Assembly (NCBI GenBank): GCA_020746875.1
Contig: JAGTJL010000006.1
Location: forward strand, 186,001 to 250,000
Source of the DNA: Rhexocercosporidium sp. MPI-PUGE-AT-0058
Taxonomy: Eukaryota; Ascomycota; Leotiomycetes; Helotiales
Reading direction: 5' to 3'
Length of the DNA: 64,000 nt
Positions 12,401 to 24,044 of this stretch are shown here, one piece after another. The translations under genes were made by a program, and so were the position numbers. The notes beneath the pieces are model-generated. The model was not told the DNA's origin. It did not search any database and saw only the letters and a list, made by a program, of their open reading frames with translations. Numbering within the stretch: position 1 is the first letter of the stretch; each line of letters begins with the position of its first letter.

Positions 12401-13041
12401 GGTTGGGGATTCAGGGGAAGAAGCCTATGAGTGCAGAGGAGTTGGGTGTTGATACCTCACGCGGGAGTCAAGGAGGGCTGGTCATCGCGGGGAGTTACGT
12501 GCCGAAGACGACGGCGCAACTGGCGTACCTGAGGGAATGTAGAGAAGGGAAGCTGAAGGTTATTGAGTTGGATGTCGGCGCGCTTTTAGATGAGGAGGAG
12601 AAGGCTTCTTCTTCTACCACTTCAAGCGAGAAGAGCATCATCGCCAAAGCCATCGCCGATGCCACCGAAGCCATCACAGCAGGAACAGACGTCCTCGTCA
12701 TGACATCCCGCTCCCTGATAACCGGACACGACGGCCTCTCCAGCCTGAGAATCGGCTCCGTGGTCGCAGCTGCGCTCGTCTCTTTCCTACGGGGTATCGA
12801 AGTCAGACCCAGGTACATCATTGCGAAAGGGGGCATTACGAGTTCGGACGCGGCGACGAAGGGGTTGGGCATTAAGAGGGCGATGATTCTCGGACAGGCG
12901 GCGCCCGGGGTGCCGATCTGGGCGGCGGATGAGGAGGGGGAGGGTGTGAGGCATAGGGGGGTGCCGTATGTGGTCTTCCCCGGGAATGTCGGGGGTGTGG
13001 AGACGTTGGGGGAGTTGGTTGGACGGTGGGCTGCTGTTTGA
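9415..13041 (+). CDS. Tandem beta-hydroxyacid dehydrogenase / DUF1537 acid-sugar kinase fusion
   Basis: Predicted 1137-residue enzyme, exons 9415-9682, 9734-11557 and 11720-13041 (introns 51 and 162 nt). It has two copies of a 3-hydroxyisobutyrate/threonate-dehydrogenase-like module. Copy 1 (about 8-310) has GLGAMGFGMA, DSPVSGG (127-133) and VKMINQLL with the catalytic Lys near 181. Copy 2 (about 328-630) has GLGAMGMGMA, DAPVSGG (447-453) and VKLINQLL with Lys near 504, so both look active. From about 686 comes a DUF1537 (OtnK-type) kinase: LDDDPTGTQ at 688-696, RGDSTLRGHF, APFFYQGGRYT, KGGITSSDAATKG and PGNVGG. LtnD-type dehydrogenases and OtnK kinases act in sequence on four-carbon sugar acids. 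Plant and fungal fusions of this type are known to continue into a class II aldolase; here the stop at 13039-13041 ends the protein after the kinase. Confidence 0.9.
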
Positions 13042-13570
13042 CGTTTTGAGTTAACTTAGGCATGAGAGAATCATTGGGATGGTGTTCGGTGTTTGCTATA
13101 TCTGAAATTTATAAACTATCAAAGTAGCGCGAGTGAATGAACGTATGAACGAGAATAACGTTTAAAAATGACCACAACACCATGGATCTGACCAAGAGAA
13201 GAGATGGATCGACATCCAAATGTCCGGATATCATAAAAGAAACCCCAGTGTCTCGCATACTTCCTAACTAAGTTACACTCTCCCGTGAGATTATAGAGAG
13301 AAATCAGTCTATCTGCCCCTACTTCCATCAACCAGCTAAACTAAGCGTAAATTAGAAGAGTCAAACCTCTCTTCCTTCCTCTGAGAAGAATCTATTTGAC
13401 TTTGTAGAGTTAGAGGCACGGCAGCTAATCGATAGAGAGAAAGAAAGAAGACGACGTAATAGATGAAATACTAAGCTCTGAGGAAGGAGGGTTGATAGTA
13501 AGTAAGAAAGGAGAAGAGGAGGATGAGATGGGATCCGAATCAAGGTGAGCGGGCGTGGTAGTGAGGGAGG

Positions 13571-13610
13571 AGTGGTGTGGAGTGGTGTGGAGTGGTGTTG
13601 AGTGGTGTTG
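13571..13610. repeat. 10-bp minisatellite, four units
   Basis: Four head-to-tail 10-mers, two of AGTGGTGTGG and two of AGTGGTGTTG, followed by a partial copy. A G-rich strand of this kind can form unusual structures. It lies in the 3' flank region with no gene. Confidence 0.85.
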
Positions 13611-13659
13611 AGTGGTTAAGAGATAGAGGGATTAACTCTTTTGATCGGATACGTGGATT

Positions 13660-13690
13660 GGAAGGGAAGGGAAGGGAAGGGAAGGGAAGG
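13660..13690. repeat. GAAGG pentanucleotide repeat
   Basis: About six perfect GGAAG/GAAGG units in a pure purine tract, 50 bp downstream of the 10-bp repeat. Confidence 0.85.
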
Positions 13691-14878
13691 AAAGGAGATG
13701 GAGATGTGCTGATGGCTAGAGCCGTGTGGCCTGGCTGGGGCTGGAAGTCTGTTTGTTATGTGCGGAATACCTACTCTCGCGTTATCTGATGGGAGGAAAT
13801 CGTATTGAGTGATACCTGTCTAAGAAGAGCTGCTCTAGAAAGAAGGAAGGCAGTCGGTTGTGGAAGGTCCAAGGGGAGCAAGGTACTCCTGAGGATGAGA
13901 AAGGGAGAAGGAAATAAGAGAAGGTTATTGTGGGTACTGAGGACAAATGGAAGAACATCCGCAGCCGGTGAAAAATTGGAATGGCCGGACAAAACTAGAC
14001 ACTTCTACTCTTACATCCAGTACAGCAGCTGACTGTTGAAATTTATCCGAACTTATGAGTGTTTCGTGGGGGGTTTGAAGAGATTCATAGAGGGTGTGGG
14101 GACTTCCAATTGAGATTCTGATTGGGGGAAGGGAATAAACCCGAGGGCTGACATCCCACAAAGTAACAACATTAATATCATGCATGGTACACAGCAGATC
14201 ACGCATCCACAATTAATACTTGTCAGTTAGCCAAAGTCAATCAGTTCATTCATGGTTTGTCCTGTAATACCAGGCATGCTTTGGTATTCTCTCTCGATTG
14301 ATCATCAGAGTCTCTGTCATGGTCCGTCGTAGCCCGCATGAATCTGATGCCGTCTCCTAAACAGAGGGCATGGCATCAATCATCCTCGTAACTTCTCCGT
14401 TCGTCAAATCGCTAGCATCGCAGTACATCTGTCTTTGCTCGCTTCTCTCTATCATCCACTCCCACCCAGCAGAGAATCGCAAAACAAAAGGCAGAGAAAG
14501 AACTTTTGGTGCCCCATTTCCCATCCCCATCTAGATGACCTTTTAAGTCTTCAAGAAGGAAACTTCGCAGCAGTATGAAATAGAAACAGACTCTTGAGAA
14601 GAAAGAACAAGAGTGGGTTTTTGTTTTTGGTCGCAGCAAAGGAAAACACATCGCAATAGGAAATCGTGAAAGGTAATGTTTTGTTATACAAAGAAGGCCG
14701 GCTGTTGGTGAAAGCTGGTCATCGTCAAATCCTCAATCTCTGCAAGCCACCCTTTCCAAAGACTGTTCGGGGTATCGTATCTCGTCGTCGTTCTGCATGC
14801 ATATCATCTTCTCGGAAGTGTAGATTCTCGCTCGTAAGTCATTCGTCGGTCCTCAATGTATCTCGCCATGTCGCAGAC

Positions 14879-16122
14879 TTAGTTTGGGCATTGGGCTTGA
14901 ACGTGACCTGGTTGCTTGCACTTGTAGCAGGTACGCTCATTGTTGTTCTCGACGGGGCAGTCTCTGGAGAGATGACCGACCTCACCGCAGTTGTAGCACT
15001 TTTGGCCTTGGGTGCAGTCACCTAAGAGTTTTGTTAGAGAGGGTATGGAAGAGGACAGGGTTTGAACTTACGAGACATGTGACCGTATCCTCCGCAGGAG
15101 TAGCAGGTCTGGCCACCTTGTCCACCGCCGCCACCGTAACCTCCACGTCCGCCGCCATATCCACCTTGGCCGCCGCCGAATCCACCACCATATCCACCGG
15201 CGTCGGGGCAGTTGCGGGCAATGTGACCGATCTTGGAGCACTGGGAAGATGTTAGCAGAATGTCAGAGCAGACAGCAGAATATTCGTACCTTGTAGCACT
15301 CTTGGGATCCACCACCGGATTGGAATCCACCGCCACCACGTCCAGCACCCTCAGCGGCAGGGTTCTGGCAGTCGCGGGAGATGTGGCCGGGTTGACCACA
15401 CTTGTAGCAGGTCTTGTCCTTTGGTCCATCAGGGCACTCACGACCTAGGGTTTGTCAGCACAAGTATTCTTGTATCATGTGGAGCTGAAGAACCTACTCA
15501 TGTGTCCCTCGCCTGTATGGAAAAATTCGTATCAGTCTCGTCTCTTGTCATAATCACATCATCATCACTCACCACCACAGTTGTAGCTATTCCAAATTAA
15601 CAATAGCTCTAGTATATGCAGGGAGAGGAACTTACCACTTGGCTGGGCCACGGGTTGGGCAGTCACGAGCCTAAGAAAGTCAGTACGAGGATATTGGAAG
15701 TCCAGCGAGGAGTCGTACTTGGTGAGAGCCATCGCCACCTGGATTGTAAATGTCAGCTAAGGTTCTCTGGTATTGTCTGGGCCGGTATAGTATGGGGAAA
15801 AGGTGAGGTAGATGTCGCAGATAGATTTGGTGTTGATGTGCCCACTTGGAATCCTTCCCAGACGCAGAATCAAATCTGACCGCTGGACCATCATTGGATA
15901 GAACCAGCCGTTGCAGATAGATTGGAAAGAGACATGGCCAGTGTCTGCAGTAAATACTACCGTGCGAGATCGGAGGAGGTGTCTAGAAGTGTATTTGAGG
16001 TGTCGCAGATTGTGGTAGGAGGTTGTTGTGGGCTTGGAATGGAGGGGAACGGATGGGGGAAGGCGGTGTCACTCACAGTTGTAGCAGCCGCGGGCAGGAG
16101 GAGCAGATCCGTAGGAATCCAT
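14879..16122 (-). CDS. GIS2: CCHC zinc-knuckle nucleic-acid-binding protein (Gis2/CNBP type)
   Basis: Predicted 198-residue protein built from eight exons: 16122-16077, 15738-15719, 15670-15636, 15586-15573, 15512-15498, 15444-15290, 15240-15072 and 15021-14879. Every junction has GT..AG and keeps the frame. Seven CX2CX4HX4C knuckles are seen, the first CYNCGDGSHQARDC at residues 13-26, and the last [14 protein letters not shown] at the C-terminus. A Gly-rich, RGG-like linker lies between knuckles 4 and 5. Yeast Gis2 and animal CNBP have the same seven-knuckle plan and bind single-stranded nucleic acid and ribosome-associated mRNA. Three internal exons are only 20, 14 and 15 nt, and the first intron (338 nt) is long for this window. 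Function in translation or RNA binding is inferred from the family. Confidence 0.95.
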
Positions 16123-16688
16123 GATTTCGATTGAAGAATTGGTTTCTGTAGAGAAACAGAGTGTTAGCTACGACGTGCGTAAGGGGAGTCTTGTGCTGTG
16201 GTTGTGGTGGAGAATTTCGAAGATGGTGAGGGTACTTGTATGGTGGGGTCAAGGAGGGACGGTGAACAGCTTTAGCTAGAGAACTTACTCTTGGGAAGAA
16301 AGTTTGGAGGAGGAAGTACTGTAGCTGGTACAGTAGAATGAAGATTGAGGATGAAGGAGAACCGGCAAAGGGGATGCGGTTCTTTATGAGGTTGTTGGAG
16401 GTTGTGTGGTGGTTGTTGTAGAGTGTAGATAGAGGTCGAGCGGGAGGAAGAGGAAGAAAGTTCGCTCAAAAAAGTTCTGGGTTTGGTTAGGTAAGCCAGC
16501 CAGCCAGCCTGCCTTTCTTCACCTTCTCCTGCTCGCCTTCTTCGCCTTCTCGCCTCTCCAAAAGAAGTGTCTCTGACTTGTGTGAAGGAGTCCCAGTAGT
16601 GGCCGAGCTAGAGTGGAGCTAGCGGCCTCTTTAGCGACCAGACCCTGCTTTTCACTGGCAGCTGGGCAGGTGCAGATCCCTGTCCGAC

Positions 16689-16712
16689 TCCACTCCACTC
16701 CACTCCACTCAC
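16689..16712. repeat. CCACT pentanucleotide repeat
   Basis: Four to five CCACT units about 570 bp upstream of the zinc-knuckle start codon. Similar in composition to the AGTGG-containing repeat on the other side of the same gene. Confidence 0.8.
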
Positions 16713-17090
16713 TCCTGCTTTTAACAGCGGCGAAGGACCACAATTTGGGGAATTTGGGTCAATCATATATAGATAGGTAGGTATTGCTTTGGAGATGGCG
16801 CGGTGGGGAGGGCAGGGTTGGGTGGGTCCAAGGGCATGAGAGTTGATCGAGGTGAGGGAGGAAGGAGTGGAAGGTGAGGTGGGGTGAGTTGAGGTAGAAG
16901 GACAGAAAATATCTCGGTAGGTAACATTAGATGAGGATAAGTAGAAAGATGCCCGATTGGGAAGGAGGGACAGAGGGAGGTTCATGGTCAAGCAGGGCAA
17001 AGAAACAACCACAGAAGGGAAGGAGGAAAGGAGGAAAGAAGGAAGGAACCACGGACGTGGAGAGTCCGCAGGTACCTGACTGGTACCTGG

Positions 17091-17140
17091 TACTGTACCT
17101 GCCTCCAGTACCTCCTACCTACCTGCCACCTGTTACCCTC
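17091..17140. repeat. Cluster of GTACCTG/TACCT words
   Basis: About eight copies of TACCT in 50 bp, several as the palindrome GGTACC or as GTACCTG, continuing more loosely to 17240 on the other strand as AGGTA. It is about 1 kb upstream of the zinc-knuckle gene. It may be a regulatory cluster or a decayed satellite. Confidence 0.6.
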
Positions 17141-20100
17141 GTGCGTGCGAACCTCCCTACCTGCTTTACGCATTCCCACCAGGCCATTCAAAGTTAAGCT
17201 GCAGTAGGTTGGGAGATAGATACGTACAAGAACCTGGTAATTAGGTAAGCAAAGCCGGACAAGAGGTAGATAGCCAGTCGTCTTTTCGTCTTTCCATTCC
17301 ATTTCTACACAGTTTCTATCCCGCCTCCCTCAAACTCTTGCTACTAACAAACATCACCACAACCGAAGTGAATTTGAAACCGCCTTCCATTATTCAACTG
17401 GTATCTCATATCCCCCACCAACTGTCCCAACACCCACCAATTCCTTAACAACCTTAACGACGGCCATCCAGCTACCCCATTGCTGGGCACAGAAGCAGGA
17501 CTCCAATGGCCCGGTAGGAACAGGAAAGGTACAGTACTGTACGACCAACAAGATCGATCAATCGGACAAATCGAACGCCATCTGGAACCGTTTCATCGCA
17601 AGCCGTCCAGCCAATCAGCGGGTCAGACTGCTCTTGCAGACGCAAGCATACCCCACCATCCTGTCACAGACTGCCACAACAATCCTCCCCGAGCAATGAT
17701 ATACCCCCGTGGCCACCACCTCACACCCATATATCCCTATATTGGCTTCCGTATACCCTTATCAGCCGTCTGCTATGGTTCGTTACCATTCTCACAACCC
17801 ATCCACCAAGTTCTCCGTCAATTATCCTAGGGCCAAGGCACGACGTTGTGCAACCCGTGACTGCATGTTGCTGGCAATCCAATTTCCATATCGATGCGGT
17901 CCACGGTATGGGCGGGGATCATGATACTCGTCCCACTTCATATTGCAGCCTCTTTTCTTCCGCCTACACCTGCCATGTCACTACAAGACTCACGAAACCA
18001 ACACTTTACTCACATTTGGGTGTTAGGATGTGATAAGATCTCCTTTAGGTTTTCTCATCCATCTTGATAAGCCAAAGGATCACAGACGCAATTTCGACGG
18101 ATATGAAAAAGGATGAGGATCAAAAGATCCTTCCGTATATCATACACGTCTGAACACTGCCGTCGACAGTAATGCGACAGGACTGAAGTCATCTTGTCAC
18201 ATCGGCCCTAGTATTTAATTCGCTGGTCATCTTTGGCGCCCTTAAGACCTCATCCCGAATTGCTCCTGCGGTCCTGTCATCTTAGAGAGAGGACTTCGAC
18301 GCGGAAGATCCATCAGTCTCCCTTGGGGCTCAAGCTCGAGTTTGGCATCATGTGCCCAACAGATTTGTGAATTCATGTCCTGACCACGAAGGTGGGATAT
18401 AATCGACCTCATATCATATATGCTTTGTTCTACGGACACGAATACCGAGGAACACCACTTTCTTCACATGTGGATGAAACAAGCGCATTCTCTGACCGAG
18501 AGTACCGGCTGAGCGATCTCAGTCAAGTCAATACCTGAATTTTACATGCAAGCATCGCCAGTTTGATAGCTTGTTATTACATGCTTCTGCCTGCCTTCAT
18601 CCGAAGGCAAGTGAGTGGTGGTGTTGAGGTCACCCGACGACCCTCCAATCTGACCCCTCATTCTGAGTACCAACTCCAGATGAAGAGAGAACTTTACCTT
18701 ATTACTGCTACTCACTTTTTCGACCATATATGATGATAGAATACCCGCGCGAGTCTTTCAGATCCCTGAAATATTCTCAATCACGTGGAGACGGTGGCAC
18801 TGTTCTATCAATGGACTCTATAATACGGGATGTCCACTTACTTATTTCAGCAACAGCGATTGGACTATTCAAACGTGGACCGTAATGAAGAGAGATACGT
18901 GGGGCTTCATCATATCGACAGACCATGCTACCTGATGGCTGGCCCTAAAAGCGTTGCGTCGAAGTTGGGCTTCCCCAGTCGTTAACAAATCGGCTCACAC
19001 CCGCCATGCGCTATCACAGAAGGCAATTATCCCTGCATATGGTAAAGTGCCCGCCCTCGCAAATGCTTCATCTATACAACAAAACGAGGAAAATCCTCCA
19101 ATTGACTGCCATCCCGCTGTCCTCAGACTTCTCACATGCTTCTCGGCTGGAAGTCTGATGCTCTTCACGTTCTATGCCAGTCATCGCCAACATCGCCATA
19201 CTACTTACATCGAGCGAACAAAATTCAAGGGCACACCCCACCGTGATTACCCCTTCATTTTGCTGTGAATTGGGAGTGGGGGGGCAGCGCGCGTACTGGG
19301 CTAGAGATTATACGGCGGCTCTGCTGACTTGACTTGCCTGTGAATCAGGATTCAAGAGGTTATTTAGCGAGAGGAGATTGGTTCGCAGATAAGACAGAAG
19401 GGAAGATGAACTGTCTACAATGGATGTAATAGAGAGAGCTGGGACATGAGGATGCCCTCCTAAAGACGTGGAGAGTGTCAGAGCGTAGTGATGGAGAGAG
19501 AATTATACTGCCTCTTCCCTCTGTTTAAGTATTTTCTTTTGCCTAGTGGAAACCCTTGTCGTCACTGGTCTTATAGTCTTCGCAACGCAAAGCACATTTA
19601 ACACCATTTTCTATCGCAATCCCAACATCTCATCCTCTATACGCTGTTACTATTTAATGGCACTGACGACTGTCTTCGGGGAGGTCCCTGTGTTTCCACC
19701 TTCTGCTAACATCGTCTCCCCAAGCCACTTCCTCCTTTCGAAACAACCAAGATATTTTAGAAGACGCCTCTTTAACCTTGCCATCTGCTTCAAGCCCGAA
19801 AGAGAACAGAGCACTCACAACACAAGCTCGTCAAACCTTTACGAGACCTCCTACCTCGTGGCAGTTCCGAACACAGCTGCGTAGCCTTTGATGCTGCATG
19901 CAATCAGTTCTCCAACTTTCCTGCTAGGCCTCGAGCCTCTCTTCCTTCTTCGGATATCATACGGAATGCACAAGCCAAAGCTACAGAACAACGACACCCA
20001 CCCGGATAGACTTCGCAGACGCTCAGGAGAGTCAACAAGCCTCGAGAGGATGGCTGGAATAACCTACACCATGACCTGTTGGCAGTGGACGGATACTTTC

Positions 20101-21290
20101 AGATCTTCCAGCTTTTTCTGGACTGTGAGTAGCCATCAGTAACCATCATACCGCAACGCACTCGGCGTTTCCGAAAATTACACCACTAGCTTGCTTTTGA
20201 TTCGCTGGCTCGCCTGGGCTATTGGTACAACCTATCGCCTACTGCCCTTAAATAATACGGTCTTGTCTGTGGAGAGTAGCTCAAGACGACAGTATCCAGT
20301 CGTCCTCCAATCTGGCCTTTACTTTACGCGATGCAAACTACGACGGTAAGAAAGGGTGCATGAATTAAACTGCCAGGTATTTATCTCTACGACAAGGAAC
20401 GGACACTTCGCTTGACTTTCCTCTGAAAAAGGTCTTACCTTCTCGCAAGTACGAGTACATTGCATAAATGGCGTCTTTTGGCTAAGAATAGACGTATGCT
20501 TGGTCCAAGTGGAGTCTGAAGGTGTTTGACAAAAGTGAAGCTTGGCCGCAGCTAGTGTCATTTTCGCTGTCGAGACTGTACGATCTCACGTCTACTTATT
20601 TAAGAGATAGGTTCCATCGAATTCTCTCTACGAAGCCGATATATTGAGATAAGTTGGATCTAGAGTTCATTCCGCAGTTTCTCACGTACCGAAGCTGATT
20701 TGGTGTGGCGATCTGGTGTCGTTCTAAGATTTCGGATTTTCAAACACTTTCAGATATTGGGAATTTTACCCACTTTTGTTACTTCGAAAGGGGTCCATTA
20801 GGTTTGGAGACCAACTATGAGGATTGAAGAGGAGGCTTATGAAGTCATCACTGGAAAGATATTGTATTGTTTAGGTTCCGTTCTAACTTGGCGGGCCACA
20901 TTGGGCTTGAAGAGGGTTTCCAAACAAGACTCCTGAGCAAAAGTCTAGATGGTGGGATTCTCAAACATCCACTTTTTAGTGTCTATGTATACCAATGTGT
21001 ATCTTCTTGATAATAGATCCGAGCTCTTAAACTCTTGATGAAGAGTAAGAAATCGACGAAAGTTGAACGAGGATATGTCCACGTGATAGCATGCTAGCCT
21101 CTTCGCGTGAGCCAGAAGGAGGCGGGGTCTGACGTTTCTCCACCTTTTACTAGTCAATAACCTTCCCAACGGGGCTGGAACATCTCATCTCATCTCATGC
21201 TCCTCTCCACATCCTCCCCCACAAATACTCCACAACGCTCATTGAGGATAGATATTTGAATCAAATAAAATTTCCCCAAGCTCAATATAA

Positions 21291-21315
21291 TATACCAATA
21301 CCAATACCAATACCA
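21291..21315. repeat. CCAATA hexamer repeat in 5' leader
   Basis: Four near-perfect CCAATA/CAATAC units just upstream of the regulator start at 21397. If the earlier in-frame ATG at 21256 is used they would encode an Ile-Pro repeat. Confidence 0.75.
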
Positions 21316-21396
21316 AACTCAATCGTAGACCAGTTACCGATCCAGACCCTAGAGAAAAAAATAAACCCCTCACCCATCTCATCCCTCTACACGGGC

Positions 21397-23918
21397 ATGT
21401 CAGACACAGCATCGCCACTCTCCCCGATTCCCAATCTGCCACCAACATCAACATCAACATCAAAAACCAAATCCACCGTAAAAGCCGTAAAGAAGAAAGC
21501 CTTCTCCTGCGACCAATGCCGCGTGCGCAAAGTGCGCTGTGGCGGCGAACAGCCTGCCTGTCGACGCTGTGTAGTGAGGAGCGCTACGTGTCGGTATCTG
21601 CTTGCGCCTACCATCTCGTACACGCAGAGGTTAGAGGAGAGGGTTAAGGAATTGGAGGGGCTTGTTGAGGGGTTTAAGAGGAGGGATGGGGAAGGAGATG
21701 GAGATGGAGATGAGGAGAGGAAGGTTGGTGAGGATGCAGGAGTTGGAGGTGTGTCACATGATGCTCCAGATCGAGGGGGCTTGAGAATAGGGACGAGGAC
21801 GGGACCTGGAGCGGGTGGGTTTGATGGGTTGAAGAGGGATGAGAAAGGTGGGATTACGTATCATGGCGCGACGAGCTTCTTTCAGTTGCCGGCGCCGGTT
21901 TCTGGGGGACAGAATCTTGCGCTTGGAGAGGGTGGTGTACGGTCTGCTTTGGAGACGGCGGGGTGGGGTGGAGAGAGGAAGGATAGGCTGGTTAGCAATG
22001 CGTGGCAGCAGAGGGCTATGGAGACTTTTTCGGAGACGCCGGTGAGTACTTGTCAGGAGTCCGTGAGAAGAGATAGAGCTCGTGGTAGTAATGGGTGTTA
22101 TGTAGGAACCGTTCCAGTTTCTGTTGGAAGTGCATTGGTGCTGGATCCAACCGCTCTTCAACTTCGTCTACCGACCCGCCTTTACTCGTGCGCATTTGTT
22201 CTTCCTCTACTACGCTACATCTCTTTACTAACCTTGAATAGGCGATATGGAGGTCCTTGGCTCGTATTATTCACATACTCTCCTCAATGCAATGCTCTCG
22301 CATTCCGTCCGATGGTGTAAGAACGACGCCAAGATCCGAAAGTTACTCGAGCCATATGACAATGGCCAGTTATTCTCTCGCCAAGCAAGAACTTTGCTCT
22401 TCGACGAACTAAGCCAAGGACATAGCAAGATCCCTACAGTGCAAACACTCCTCCTCCTCAGTGCTCAAGAATGTAGTGCCGGCAACCGAACACAGGCGTG
22501 GCTCTACAGTGGTATGGCATTCCGGCTCATCGAAGATATGGGAATTTGTATCGATGGGCAGCGATATGCCGGTGCGGTTCAGCTGTCCGATGAGGATATT
22601 GAGATTAGGCATAGGTTGTTCTGGAGTTGTTATTTTTGGGATAAGATGATTAGTTTGTATCTGGGGAGATCACCTACGCTACAACATTCTACAGTTAGTC
22701 CGCCGCAGATAATGCGTAAGTTTTCCCTCCATCCATTTCTCCCTCTATTTGTTTTAAAATAAGAGAGATACTCACGACCCTAATAGTCGACGACTCAGCC
22801 GAAACGGAGTTCTGGAAGCCTCATGGGATCGTATATCCAGAGGGGTTTCAGTATCCACCAACACAAGCCCACTCAATATCATGCTTCATGAGGATGTGTC
22901 AACTTTCCGAGATCTTCAATCAGATTTTGATTCATATCTATGACCCATTAGGCCGGAATGCTGAATCTGAGATTCAGGCTTGTTTGGCTACGGAAAGTAG
23001 AGCTTTGGGGAAGTGGTGGGACGACCTCCCAAGCTTTTTGAGGATTGATGCGAAAGCGCTGCCGGCGTATTGCCCCCCGAGCCATATTGTTACGTTGAAG
23101 TGAGTCACCTAGAATCTAAACAGACTCTGTGAAAATACTAAGAAATCACAGCTGCCTCTATCACACTTTCAAGATCCTCCTTTACCGACCGATGCTCTTC
23201 CCCCGCTCATCCACGCCTCCAAACCACGCTTCGCAGCGCCCCAACCCCACACACCTCGTAGAATGTATTTCCTCGGCAACTTCGATAATCGCGATTTTCG
23301 ATCTCTTCTGTAGGACGTTCGGGGACGATTACTGTATCTTGTCGTTGTCGTACAGTGTGTATACCGCTGCATCGATCTTTCTGCTGCAAGTCCAGGCTGC
23401 GGCGGCTGGAGGTCAGGATGAGATTACAATGAGGAGGTTGGGCTTTTGCGTTAGAGCGTTGGAGAGGGTCAGTGGGATCAATGCTGGTGAGTACTTATAC
23501 TGTTGCGCACTTTATCGAGACCATTTAAATCTATTGTACTGTATTGGTCTCATCGTCTAACCCAGCATACGTTACAGTCATCGGAAGCTCCCTTGAACTC
23601 ATCACCCAAGCCCTATCCAAACTCAATATCCATTTCCCAACAGACTCCTTTGCACGCCGCAGTCATCCACCAAACAATGGAGGGAACCAGCAACACCTAG
23701 CACAAGAGACTAGATTCTTGCCACTCACGGCGGAACCGATACCGGCCATCCCGGACAGCAGTCATTTTGAAATTGATGGGAGCGCCTTCCAACCTCCATC
23801 TGCACCTTTACAGGGCTTCGATTTCGAGAACTTTGATATTTCGACGGAGATGCTGGATGCTTTTTCGGAGCTGGAGCCTATTGATGCGACGGTTGGAGCG
23901 CTTTATGATTTCCAATGA
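21397..23918 (+). CDS. Zn2Cys6 transcription factor, nirA/XlnR-like middle domain
   Basis: Predicted 733-residue regulator from six exons (21397-22041, 22106-22187, 22242-22715, 22787-23099, 23152-23486, 23566-23918), all with GT..AG ends. The cysteine cluster spans residues 38-65, starting CDQCRVRKVRC. It is followed by a short coiled coil (QRLEERVKELEGLVEGFKRR) that should mediate dimerisation. The second exon encodes the conserved WCWIQPLFNFVYRPAFTR block, then GSYYSHTLLNAMLSHSVRW and RLFWSCYFWDKMISLYLGR, which are diagnostic of the fungal_trans domain. The C-terminus is acidic (FDFENFDISTEMLDAFSELE), resembling an activation domain. An upstream in-frame ATG exists at 21256. The last acceptor could be 12 nt further on. 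Neighbours are a carrier, an amidohydrolase and a transporter, suggesting a catabolic role. Confidence 0.9.
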
Positions 23919-24044
23919 GCCGATTCCAGTCCACGAATGGGAAAGGTAGATTGGGGTCTGAAGCTGCCCGAAATCCGGTGTATATGGGGCTAGAACAAGA
24001 TGCCCAGTCTGCATATCGAAGTTCTAACCTGCAAAGATGGAACC

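Larger units (their letters stand above)
13042..14878. other. Intergenic with simple repeats
   Basis: Convergent 3' flanks of the dehydrogenase-kinase gene and the zinc-knuckle gene. It holds two G-rich tandem repeats (13571-13610 and 13660-13690). No reading frame shows recognisable protein; in particular I found no aldolase remnant after 13041. Confidence 0.55.
16123..21396. other. Large gene-poor interval (5.3 kb)
   Basis: No frame longer than about 115 codons and none recognisable. The part next to 16122 is the upstream region of the zinc-knuckle gene and is rich in simple repeats (CCACT pentamers at 16689-16712, purine tract around 17011-17050, clustered TACCT words at 17091-17140). From about 17.5 to 21.2 kb the sequence is unremarkable noncoding DNA. 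The last 150 bp carry a CATCT repeat and a CCAATA hexamer repeat in the leader of the regulator starting at 21397. A long noncoding transcript cannot be excluded. Confidence 0.5.

Noticed and set aside
13571..13690. Possible CRISPR-like array
   Set aside because: Units are directly abutting with no spacers, and the organism is a fungus. These are simple tandem repeats.
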